Shown here piece by piece: positions 56,299-64,000 of a stretch of 64,000 nt of DNA. Under the pieces are notes generated by a model. It did not search any database. It was given only the letters and a program-made list of their open reading frames with translations, and had not been told where the DNA came from. The position numbers were made by a program, and so were the translations under genes. The stretch lies in contig CAMLKG010000012.1 of assembly GCA_946480695.1 (NCBI GenBank), positions 54,810 through 118,809 on the forward strand, given 5' to 3'. Source of the stretch: an uncultured Cellvibrio sp. Lineage in GTDB: Bacteria > Pseudomonadota > Gammaproteobacteria > Pseudomonadales > Cellvibrionaceae. Positions within the stretch are counted from its first letter, which is position 1; every line of letters starts with the position of its first letter.

Positions 56299-57702
56299 AT
56301 GAACCCGCGCGCTTCTTCTCCCGCCCCGAAACCATCCAGGAACCCACCGCAAAGCAAAGTATTGGATAAAGGTATTTGGGGTATGTCTGGCCCTATGTTT
56401 ATTGACCAGGCGGTGACCTATACCATTCCGTTGGTAGATATGTATTTTCTTAGCCGTATTTCCGATAGCGCAGCGGCGGCAGTAGGGGCAATAACACCAT
56501 TGGTATTTGTCGCCAATGCGTTTTTAATCGTAAGCGCGTTTGCCGGGGCAAGTATTGCCAGCCAGCGTATCGGCGCCAACGATTATACGCGCGGCAATGC
56601 AACGATTGCTGCCTATGCCATCTTCGTTGTTGCCCTTGCGCTTATCGCTGCGTTTTCAGTGAATCATGGCGGACCCTGGGTAGCCTCCGCTATGTCGCTC
56701 AGTCCTGATGTGGAAACCTATGCCCGCACCTATTTGTCGATCATTGGCTGGATGGTTGCCCTGTGGGGCTGCCGAGTGATTTACCAAACGATTCTAAATA
56801 TCTACGGGGAACCCAAGTGGAATACATTTAGCAACATCATTTTATTCCTGGCAAATATTATTGGTTGTTCAATTGCCGTTTACGGCTTTATGGGGCTGCC
56901 GCCCACTGGTGTAAAAGGCGTTGCTATTGCCAGCACCATCGCGGCAGCATGCAGTTTATGTTTTGTCATGGCGATCGTTCATTTCAAGTTGCACATACAC
57001 ATTCCCTTGCGCGAGGGCGTCAAAAATTTCGTGCCGTTAATTACACCGGTAATTATTATTGCAGCGCCTTCAATCCTTGAACCTATGTCATTCCAGGCTT
57101 ACATGATTACATTGAACTGGATCGCTGCGGAGGTCGGTGATTTGGCTCTCAAGGTTAAAGTCTACGCCTACAATACATTTTTATTTTGTTTGATGATTTC
57201 CATTGCGATAGGCATGGCAACCGAAGCCATTATTGCGCAACGGGTAGGGCGTGGCGAATTTGATTTGGTGAACCGGCAGCTTAAACAAAGCTTAAAAATT
57301 TCACTGATTGGTACCAGCATCCTGGCATTATGCTGGCTGCTATTCAACCAACCCATTTTGAAATTATTCAGCAGTGATCCAGAGGTCATCGCAATCGGCC
57401 TATGGGCGTTTGCATTGAGTTTTCTGGCAGAGCCATGGCGCACAGTTAATATCACTGTAGGTTCTGCATTACGTTGCACCGGGGACGCTGCATTTACTTC
57501 GATTTCGAGCATTGGTGTGATCTGGTTATTTTCAGTGCCCCTGGCCTATTTCCTGGCTATTCCGTGCGATCTCGGTTTATACGGATTATTGATCGCTGCC
57601 ATTATGGATGAATTTATACGTGCAATGATAAAACGCTGGCGTTGGAAGCAGGGAAAGTGGAAATACACGGGGGTTGCGGCGAGGGAAGCGCGCTCGGTAT
57701 AA
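56299..57702 (+). CDS. MATE family efflux transporter
   Basis: 467-residue multidrug/sodium or proton antiporter with about 12 membrane helices in two similar halves. N-half signature: WGMSGPMFIDQAVTYTIPLVDMYFLSRISDSAAAAVGAITPLVFVANAFLIVSAFAGASIASQRIGA. The C-half repeat includes GMATEAIIAQRVGRGEFDLVNRQLKQSLKISLIGTSIL. The cytoplasmic ends are basic (KRWRWKQGKWKY). It is a single gene after ybbP with no co-transcribed partner. The substrate cannot be told. Confidence 0.94.
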   Translation: MNPRASSPAPKPSRNPPQSKVLDKGIWGMSGPMFIDQAVTYTIPLVDMYFLSRISDSAAAAVGAITPLVFVANAFLIVSAFAGASIASQRIGANDYTRGNATIAAYAIFVVALALIAAFSVNHGGPWVASAMSLSPDVETYARTYLSIIGWMVALWGCRVIYQTILNIYGEPKWNTFSNIILFLANIIGCSIAVYGFMGLPPTGVKGVAIASTIAAACSLCFVMAIVHFKLHIHIPLREGVKNFVPLITPVIIIAAPSILEPMSFQAYMITLNWIAAEVGDLALKVKVYAYNTFLFCLMISIAIGMATEAIIAQRVGRGEFDLVNRQLKQSLKISLIGTSILALCWLLFNQPILKLFSSDPEVIAIGLWAFALSFLAEPWRTVNITVGSALRCTGDAAFTSISSIGVIWLFSVPLAYFLAIPCDLGLYGLLIAAIMDEFIRAMIKRWRWKQGKWKYTGVAAREARSV

Positions 57703-57794
57703 CCTGGATTCTACCGAGCTTGTCGGGAGTGTTGTGCCCATAAAGCTTTCAATTCTTTTCAACAGAAAATTTACAGGCACAACTCTACATTGGG

Positions 57795-59693
57795 CTAAAT
57801 GGTTAAAATAAAAATTGTTCCAATGACAGTGAAAAGTATAGCAATTGCTTTACCCAAATTGGCCATACGAATCGCTCCATTTCTTTCAAAGCTTACTATG
57901 CTTATTGCGTACAGTGCACAGATCGTTATCAATATCGGCAATATATATCGGAAATCGATATTTGCTGGAAAGGTCATGCGCATATAGGTAACACCTGCCC
58001 AAAAGAAAAAGCCGAATAATAAAATTGGAGCCATTTCCCTAAAGTCTGATTTTCGCATGTTATAGATTCCTGCGATAGTGTAAATAAACATCACTATCGC
58101 AAGGAAACTGCATATGGTGGTGGTATTGATTGATATCAATTTCGGATATTTGAATTCACCGACTATTCCGGTTTTTCCTAAATAATTCCAAAAAAATTGC
58201 CTTCCCATCCGGTCATCGTAGGGGTCGGCGTAGGGTTCAGTAATAAATATTTTGGCGTCGAACCATAAATAATTGGCTGCTGTATTTCCTACAAGGTTTG
58301 CGGTTGATATCCCATCAATATTATCGATGTAAAGTTTTTCGCGCTTTCCTTGCATTTTTAAAATCAAGGCAGGTCCTACAGTGATGGCTACAGCACAAAG
58401 CATCAGTATGCAGGGCACAATAGCGATTTTAAAATAATATGCCCAGGCTTTGGTCTTTATCATTTTATAAAGACCGATAACACCCAAAACTGCAATCAAT
58501 ATCTCGCCATTTGCCTTGGTTAGTACGGCTGCAGCACCTATCAAGCTAGCGACAATGAGGTCTTTATATCTATCAGACCTATACCAGCGAATTATATAGT
58601 ACAAGCTGGCGCTCACCAGGAAATACAACATGGGGTCATTTCCTATCCTGACCGAATGAACGATCCCTACAGGCCACAATGCGAATAAAGCGCCTATGAC
58701 CCAAAATAAATTGTCGTGCTTGAGGGAATGTTGCATTCTAATAACAGTTCTTTTCCACCTATTAGTTTCGGAGTCTATCAGTGGTATTGGGCTATCGTTA
58801 TTTGCCTTCCGGTACCGGCTCAACAATTCCTGCAGTATGAGCAAACCAAATAGCACATAACCCAATGCATAACATAAGCTCAACATTTGCTGTACCCGAT
58901 AAATAATAACTTTATTTGTCGGTTCAATCAGTTGCGTCACCTTATAAAGAATAGCCCCGGAATAATAATATAGCGGGGGGTGGAAAAACGCACCGCCTGT
59001 GGCAAATTCCACGGGTGGTAGCGTCCAGTTCTTTGCCAAATATTCCGTATAGCCTATATGGTCCCCCATGTCATGGTCCCGAACGTCAGAGGGCGTTACC
59101 GAAAAATACATAATTCGAATAACTAGAGCTGCAAAAAATATGGCACGCACTGGCAGCGATGCGTTTATAGCTTTCAAAATTTTGGCCGAAAGCAGCAATG
59201 CAATGGCCGTTGCAAGCAAATAAAAAAAGCGTACAGAACGTTCATTGGGCTCAGCACTGATTACAATTCCCATCAGGCCGCCTCTATCGTAATAAGAAAT
59301 TTCGAATTGATTGTCGCCTTCCATCAGGTAAGCCTTTAAATCGTACATAAATCCTTTGCTGTAGTCTTTGCGCTGCTCGGCTGATATAACATTTAAATTG
59401 ACCGGTTGGCCGTTAATACTCAGTGAGTATATTTCGTCGTCTGGAATTATGCGTAGTACTGGGCTCGATTGCTGGGTCAATGTGATGGTTCCAGCCAGTC
59501 GATAAACCCCGCTTTCAAATGATTCTATAAAACGTGGTGTTTCGAGTGATTGTGTTTTTCCTGAGGGTGAGGTAATAATTAAATTGGAAAATGTTGGCTG
59601 GATGCTGGCAAATATATAAGCAATGATTAGAAGCGAGCTAATTATCAGATAGAGGGTTTTTGACCTTAATATACTAACTATTCTTGTTTTCAT
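57795..59693 (-). CDS. GT-C fold glycosyltransferase (GT39-like) with extracytoplasmic beta domain
   Basis: Inner-membrane protein of 632 residues. One helix (about 13-33) leads to an extracytoplasmic domain (about 34-155) with the pattern RIIPDDEIYSLSINGQPV...YDLKAYLMEGDNQFEISYY, which looks like a small jelly-roll sugar-binding fold. About ten helices follow. The first loop after them holds an acidic motif at 203-211 (DVRDHDMGD) and HPPLYYYSG, as in GT39/ArnT enzymes using polyprenyl-phosphate sugars. It overlaps DUF2304 by 20 bases. Length and motif order match the protein at 60909-62741. The acceptor is unknown. Confidence 0.82.
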   Translation of the reverse strand: MKTRIVSILRSKTLYLIISSLLIIAYIFASIQPTFSNLIITSPSGKTQSLETPRFIESFESGVYRLAGTITLTQQSSPVLRIIPDDEIYSLSINGQPVNLNVISAEQRKDYSKGFMYDLKAYLMEGDNQFEISYYDRGGLMGIVISAEPNERSVRFFYLLATAIALLLSAKILKAINASLPVRAIFFAALVIRIMYFSVTPSDVRDHDMGDHIGYTEYLAKNWTLPPVEFATGGAFFHPPLYYYSGAILYKVTQLIEPTNKVIIYRVQQMLSLCYALGYVLFGLLILQELLSRYRKANNDSPIPLIDSETNRWKRTVIRMQHSLKHDNLFWVIGALFALWPVGIVHSVRIGNDPMLYFLVSASLYYIIRWYRSDRYKDLIVASLIGAAAVLTKANGEILIAVLGVIGLYKMIKTKAWAYYFKIAIVPCILMLCAVAITVGPALILKMQGKREKLYIDNIDGISTANLVGNTAANYLWFDAKIFITEPYADPYDDRMGRQFFWNYLGKTGIVGEFKYPKLISINTTTICSFLAIVMFIYTIAGIYNMRKSDFREMAPILLFGFFFWAGVTYMRMTFPANIDFRYILPILITICALYAISIVSFERNGAIRMANLGKAIAILFTVIGTIFILTI

Positions 59694-60087
59694 TTATTTT
59701 CTGTTCCTTAAGCGATTGTTGAAGTTTTTTGACCTCGGTTTTTAGAATTCCAACTTCCTGGATAAGGTTTTTGTTACTGTCCGCCAGCTTGGAAATGACG
59801 ATAGAGAACTGGATCAAGATAAAAAATATAGAAATTACTAATATAAGCAGCAGCGCTGCCGGGGCATAGATTATACCGATGGCTGTTGCGACAATTTCCA
59901 GCAGTGGCCTCACTATTGAGAGCAAGATAAATATTATTCCAAACCCAAGCCACAATAGTGAATACTCTTCTTTCAGTTTTTTCCGTCGTATCAGTTTTAA
60001 GACAAATATCAATAACAACACACTGCCAATAATGGAGAAGACCTGGATTCTATTATCCAGTAACGTCGTTGAAATCTGTTCTAGCAT
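59674..60087 (-). CDS. DUF2304 membrane protein
   Basis: 137 residues. Three hydrophobic helices (about 15-33, 43-61, 69-95) are followed by a coiled coil rich in Leu, Lys and Glu (KLADSNKNLIQEVGILKTEVKKLQQSLKEQ). DUF2304 proteins are typically encoded directly after a polyprenyl-phosphate-sugar synthase GT2 gene, as here, and are thought to act with it at the membrane. It overlaps the GT2 by 7 bases and the following GT-C gene by 20 bases, so the three are translationally coupled. Confidence 0.88.
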   Translation of the reverse strand: MLEQISTTLLDNRIQVFSIIGSVLLLIFVLKLIRRKKLKEEYSLLWLGFGIIFILLSIVRPLLEIVATAIGIIYAPAALLLILVISIFFILIQFSIVISKLADSNKNLIQEVGILKTEVKKLQQSLKEQKINENKNS

Positions 60088-60806
60088 GGAGATGTCCTAC
60101 GTATTTTTTCTCTTCGAGCAGCCATAAACATTGCAAGAATAACTTTAAGCATGTAATGCGCTGATTTAAAGCCGGAAATAGATGATTCCCCGCCTTGGCG
60201 CTCGGCCATTTCAACAGATACTTCATTAATGCGAAAATCATTTTTGCCTAATAAGACAATAGTTTCAGGCTCTGGGTAGTCAGTAGGATAATTTGCGGCG
60301 AGAAAAGCAATTGCTTCCTTGTTGTAAGCTCTGAATCCGGATGTACTATCAAAAATCCTTTTCTTAATTAATAACCAATTTATAAAAGCAAAAATGCGAA
60401 TACCTACACGGCGCATAAATGTTGATTGAAAACCGTGGGTTTTTTCGATAAAGCGTGAGCCTATGCAAACATCGAATTTACCGCCTTTCAGGGGGGCTAG
60501 AATGGTTGGGATCTCTTCCGCAAGATGCTGTCCATCACCATCAAATTGGATTGCATAATCTGCACCCTCATATAATGCGTACTTGAAACCGGTTTGGACT
60601 GCGCCACCAATTCCAAGGTTAGCGGGAAGCTGAATCACCGTTGCTAATCCATCGCGCTCTGCCTCAAGCTGTGTGTTATCCCGTGAACCATCATTAATAA
60701 CAATACATTCGTAAGATGAATTGTATGTTTTAATGGATTTAACAACCTGGCGAATGCTTTTTTCTTCATTATATGCGGGAATTATAATAAGTATTCGTTC
60801 ATTCAT
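60081..60806 (-). CDS. GT2 glycosyltransferase, polyprenyl-phosphate-sugar synthase type
   Basis: Cytoplasmic GT-A enzyme of about 241 residues, like dolichol-phosphate mannose synthase. It has ILIIIPAYNEEKSIRQVVKSI at the start, CIVINDGSRDNT, the metal-binding DxD in AIQFDGDGQHLAEEI, IGSRFIEKTHGFQSTFMRRVG, and a short basic C-terminus without membrane helices. The ATG at 60806 has AGGA at fair distance; the open frame extends to 60893 without family match. It would load a sugar onto undecaprenyl phosphate for the two GT-C proteins beside it. The sugar is unknown. Confidence 0.88.
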   Translation of the reverse strand: MNERILIIIPAYNEEKSIRQVVKSIKTYNSSYECIVINDGSRDNTQLEAERDGLATVIQLPANLGIGGAVQTGFKYALYEGADYAIQFDGDGQHLAEEIPTILAPLKGGKFDVCIGSRFIEKTHGFQSTFMRRVGIRIFAFINWLLIKKRIFDSTSGFRAYNKEAIAFLAANYPTDYPEPETIVLLGKNDFRINEVSVEMAERQGGESSISGFKSAHYMLKVILAMFMAARREKIRRTSPC

Positions 60807-60908
60807 GGCGATAGTCCTAATCAAAAAGTCGTTTTTATTATCAATTATGCTGTGACTTGCATGGCAAAAAACTGGTGCTTGGATCAACTCCATGCCTACT
60901 TTGGTAGG

Positions 60909-62741
60909 CTATTGGTTAAGTAATAAGCCTATCCATACAATTGTATTTAATGCAATGAGAGGCGCGCCCAGGGTTAACAGTCGAGGGATCAATAATTTTT
61001 TATTACTGGACCAAGGTTGAGCTGCGAAAAATATAATTGTAACTATCACTGGATAGATATATCGAAAGTCAGTATTGCAAGAAAGTGGAACCTTGATTCG
61101 ATAAGCAAGTAATAAAATAAACGGAAAAACCAACCCCATTATCCAGGGAGCATTGCGATAACTAATCTGCTTGATCCTATGCCAGGAGGTCATTGGTTGC
61201 TGTTGCAGATAAAATATTAATGTGCCCGCCAAGGCGATTAGCAACAAAATACCATTTATCGTGCCCCAGGCGTTCATCCATTTTCCGTTGAAAAAGTACT
61301 CGGAAGATAACGATGAACGCAAAACAAAATTCCAGAAATACTGGCGTCCATATTCATCCTCCCAAGTGCTGATAAACGGCTTTTCAATGAAAGTTGCTGC
61401 ATCAAAAATGAGATAGTTTTTAGGTTCATTATTAACTTTTAAGCCGGGGTTAATCATCTCGCTAACGTTTGAGAGCAGCCAGTCTTCCGATGTTCCATCA
61501 AGATAGTGCTTAACGTTGTCGGCAAAATTCAACATTATTGCGCAGCAGAATAAACCGCCGGCAATTGCTATATCGCGGAGCAGTTTGGTTTTATGTTGCT
61601 TAAATAATATCGGTTTGCGTGTGCGGCTATAGATATGAAATATCATGAGCATTCCCAAAACCGCGGCTACCGCTAGCCCATTTGATTTACTTAATAGTGA
61701 ACCAGCCATCCATAAACTTGCCCAAAATAATGTTTGCGAATTTCTGTTTTTCCACCATTTGATAGTAAAAAAAAATGCGAGTGAATAACACGCATATATG
61801 GCCAAATCATTACCAATACGGATGCTATGAATAATACCGGCTGGCCATAAGCAGAGAATGAGGCTGGCTGCAAAGATCACCCGGGAGTGAGTCCGGAATG
61901 CGATTTTAATGGTGGCGAGGCCTGCTATTAAAAAAAGTACCCACAGATACAAGGCATATAACTGACCCCAGAGTTCACTCGATACCTTGCTGTCTATTAA
62001 TGCAGATTTTTTAGCGAGCGCAGCGCTTAAATAATAAAGCGGGGGTTGGTGATACTCCCATCCATCACCGGGTATTGGAAGCTTTTTGTGCTCGATTAAA
62101 TATTCAATGTAATCCATGTGGCCGCCACCTTCAAACACATCAAATGTGCGCGTTCGCTCGTCCGTCTTGGACAGGTACAATGAAGAGATGGCCAGACTGA
62201 GTAACAGCAGGGCAGTCTGAGTCGAGTTGATAGGTAGATGCCGTTTCAATAGGAACGCCAACCCACAAAGCAATAGGTAAATGCCGAGCAGTTTTCCGTT
62301 ACCCAGGCGTTTCGTTGATTCGATACGAAATCCTGCAGGATTGCTTGCGTTGCTTAACTGGATTTCCAGGGTATTAGTTTGGTGTGGAAGGAATTTGTCT
62401 ATCTTGATCGCGAACCCTGCACTGTAATTGCGCCGGTCATCGACTGACAAATGCTCCAATGATATTGGTTCACCATTGACAAGGAGTACATGAATTTCAT
62501 CATCGGGATAAATTCGGAAGCTATGTGTGGTTGACTGAATACCATCAATAGAAATACGAATGGAATAGGCTCCGATATGATCGCGAGTAAAAGGAAGGGA
62601 GATAGGTTCAAACTCTGAGCCGTTATAAGAAATTTCGGTCTTTTGGAAATTAATTGATTGCCATGTTGAAAGCCACATCAGCGTGATTAATATTGCCAGG
62701 GCCAGGATCGTGGTGATGGCATAACGGTAGTAAGTTCTCAT
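60909..62741 (-). CDS. Second GT-C fold glycosyltransferase with extracytoplasmic beta domain
   Basis: About 610 residues from the ATG at 62741 (AGG eight bases upstream). Same architecture as the 57795-59693 gene. It has one helix (about 9-25) and a beta domain (about 30-150) with RIYPDDEIHVLLVNGEPI and AGFAIKIDKFLPHQTNTLEIQLS. About ten helices follow, with the acidic stretch DVFEGGGHMD at 201-210 and HQPPLYYLSA beyond it. The two are probably diverged duplicates. It starts 11 bases from the end of the gene upstream. A 102-base gap separates it from the GT2. Confidence 0.82.
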   Translation of the reverse strand: MRTYYRYAITTILALAILITLMWLSTWQSINFQKTEISYNGSEFEPISLPFTRDHIGAYSIRISIDGIQSTTHSFRIYPDDEIHVLLVNGEPISLEHLSVDDRRNYSAGFAIKIDKFLPHQTNTLEIQLSNASNPAGFRIESTKRLGNGKLLGIYLLLCGLAFLLKRHLPINSTQTALLLLSLAISSLYLSKTDERTRTFDVFEGGGHMDYIEYLIEHKKLPIPGDGWEYHQPPLYYLSAALAKKSALIDSKVSSELWGQLYALYLWVLFLIAGLATIKIAFRTHSRVIFAASLILCLWPAGIIHSIRIGNDLAIYACYSLAFFFTIKWWKNRNSQTLFWASLWMAGSLLSKSNGLAVAAVLGMLMIFHIYSRTRKPILFKQHKTKLLRDIAIAGGLFCCAIMLNFADNVKHYLDGTSEDWLLSNVSEMINPGLKVNNEPKNYLIFDAATFIEKPFISTWEDEYGRQYFWNFVLRSSLSSEYFFNGKWMNAWGTINGILLLIALAGTLIFYLQQQPMTSWHRIKQISYRNAPWIMGLVFPFILLLAYRIKVPLSCNTDFRYIYPVIVTIIFFAAQPWSSNKKLLIPRLLTLGAPLIALNTIVWIGLLLNQ

Positions 62742-62751
62742 TCGTAACCTG

Positions 62752-64000
62752 TTAGTTCGCAATGTTTTTGTTTTGGCCAGGAGTAATGGCGGGGTTTGAA
62801 ACCTTATCGTCACTCGCAACGGTGAGAATTGGGCTTAACCAATTGGCATGATCGCTACTAATGTCATTTATGCTGTCCACTTGTAAACGCAAGCGATGCA
62901 CGTTTTGAACATCGAGTTCAATATATTCGGGGTTTTCACTGCCATAGTGATGGCGAGACTCCCACAGGAGCCGGTCGTTTCCCCATATGGAGAATTTAAC
63001 GCTGGCCGACTCAATTCCATCGTCCAACGCTACGGCAACGGAAAACTTTTCGCTCCGCGGAGGTAATTCGTATTCTATTGTTGAGTTTGCATGGGTACCC
63101 AGCCCCCTGGCATAGCGGCGGGACGCAGCACTCAATGTATTGCCATTAACATTTTTATTGATATTGAGTTGACCATAATCCTGCTTCGCGGACAAAACAG
63201 GCAGGTCCGTTAAAAACAATTGATGGGGCTTCAAATCAGGCAAAATCAGTTTAGCCTCGTAATAGAGGCGCACACCTATGTAGGTAAATCCTGCTATTAG
63301 CACGACCACCGCGATGTATTTTGTTCCGAAAAAGCGGAAGAACACGTTTTTGGTAAATACCCCCCAACGCTTGCCAACCAATAATTCAATAATTGTATAA
63401 CCGAAAATCCCCATCATTATCCAGGCTATCGCTGGCCAGACATGGGAAGTTTTAATCCCTAAACACATGGCGACATTAAATGCCGAAACAAAGCTAAAAA
63501 TTAAGGGATAAATAATTTTTCCGGGGTTTAACGCATAATAAACCAATGACACGATCACGGCGGGCAGCAAGTATCGTTCGTGCATTGCGGGCAATAGGGC
63601 AAAAAATGCCATAGTGCAAACCATTGCGTAAAAGAAAAGCTGAGATGAATTTTGTGGGTTTTGGCTAGGTAACTTTTGCTCCATTAATCGTCCCATTCCC
63701 TGGAGGAATACCGCAAGGCAAACCAGAAAAAAACCGATCATTCCGATATTTTTTGCTTTAAAAAATGCTGCGAGAGGGGAGTCGGGGTCTATACCAAATA
63801 AAATAATTGAATCGGGTGCGGCATTGCCCGTCAGCAAAATCCAAAGATTGGCAGCCCCCATGGTAGTCGCCCCATATTGATGTAAAACATCTATGTAGGC
63901 TAACTTGAATGCTTGGCTGAAATTGCCGGTAATGATTGAGGGGGCAAATGAGGTGGCGATTACCAACAGTGATAAAAGGCAGCCAAATAAATGAAGCTTA
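62752..64000 (-). CDS. Polytopic membrane protein with C-terminal NPCBM-like domain, 5'-truncated by window edge
   Basis: At least 415 residues are visible and the frame stays open to the window end, so the start lies beyond it. The N-terminal part has at least seven helices with MHERYLLPA after helix three, a motif common to GT-C mannosyl/arabinosyl-transferases. The last 150 residues are extracytoplasmic and match an NPCBM (novel putative carbohydrate-binding) pattern: YARGLGTHANSTIEYELPPRSEKFSVAVALDDG and SASVKFSIWGNDRLLWESR, followed by YIELDVQNVHRLRLQVD. It is first of the visible glycosyltransferase genes and ends 10 bases before the next start. Confidence 0.78.
   Translation of the reverse strand, partial: KLHLFGCLLSLLVIATSFAPSIITGNFSQAFKLAYIDVLHQYGATTMGAANLWILLTGNAAPDSIILFGIDPDSPLAAFFKAKNIGMIGFFLVCLAVFLQGMGRLMEQKLPSQNPQNSSQLFFYAMVCTMAFFALLPAMHERYLLPAVIVSLVYYALNPGKIIYPLIFSFVSAFNVAMCLGIKTSHVWPAIAWIMMGIFGYTIIELLVGKRWGVFTKNVFFRFFGTKYIAVVVLIAGFTYIGVRLYYEAKLILPDLKPHQLFLTDLPVLSAKQDYGQLNINKNVNGNTLSAASRRYARGLGTHANSTIEYELPPRSEKFSVAVALDDGIESASVKFSIWGNDRLLWESRHHYGSENPEYIELDVQNVHRLRLQVDSINDISSDHANWLSPILTVASDDKVSNPAITPGQNKNIAN

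Overview
The window is chromosomal DNA of a gammaproteobacterium, most like Cellvibrio or a close relative (Cellvibrionales). The support is gene order shared with Pseudomonas and its neighbours (thrS-infC-rpmI-rplT-pheS-pheT-ihfA-merR-tRNA-Pro; rpsP-rimM-trmD-rplS; xerD-dsbC-hom-thrC-recJ), a FabY-type ketoacyl synthase, a large TonB-dependent receptor of the sugar-scavenger type, and a SapC-family protein. I saw no insertion sequence, prophage, CRISPR array or rRNA. This taxonomic call is inference from gene content.

Layout. 1-8 kb: 3' part of a TonB-dependent receptor, two small conserved genes, and metH on the minus strand behind a small membrane-protein gene. 8.3-9 kb: nfuA behind a near-perfect IscR type-1 site. 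9-19.7 kb: an iron block with two tandem Fur boxes, a Fiu-like siderophore receptor, its PiuC/YbiX hydroxylase partner, a MacA-MacB-outer-membrane-factor export system and a PepSY/flavodoxin reductase. No siderophore synthesis gene is in the window. 19.7-20.8 kb: an LpxR-like outer-membrane deacylase. 20.8-28.7 kb: the translation block thrS to tRNA-Pro. Its thrS leader appears to carry two tRNA-Thr anticodon-arm mimics, and infC starts on ATC.

28.7-38.2 kb: a stress region. Seven minus-strand genes (DUF4142, a proline-rich peptide, CBS, DUF72, endo/exonuclease/phosphatase, cardiolipin synthase, YbhN-like) face a complete two-gene NHEJ system (ku-ligD). The last four of the seven are joined by three ATGA overlaps. 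38.3-43.5 kb: SapC, a ribosome-hibernation factor, an IbpA-like chaperone with a sigma-32 promoter and a ROSE-like RNA thermometer, and a GlxA-type regulator divergent from fabY. 43.7-52.3 kb: ribosome, tRNA-modification, recombination, threonine-synthesis and recJ genes. 52.3-57.7 kb: tesA divergent from an ABC transporter pair, then a MATE exporter.

57.8-64 kb: an AT-richer minus-strand glycosyltransferase operon. It has two GT-C proteins of matching architecture with an extracytoplasmic beta domain, a polyprenyl-phosphate-sugar synthase-like GT2, a DUF2304 protein, and a cut-off membrane protein ending in an NPCBM-like domain. This operon and the iron block are the least standard parts of the window. 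The regulatory RNA elements at thrS and ibpA are its best cis-acting signals.
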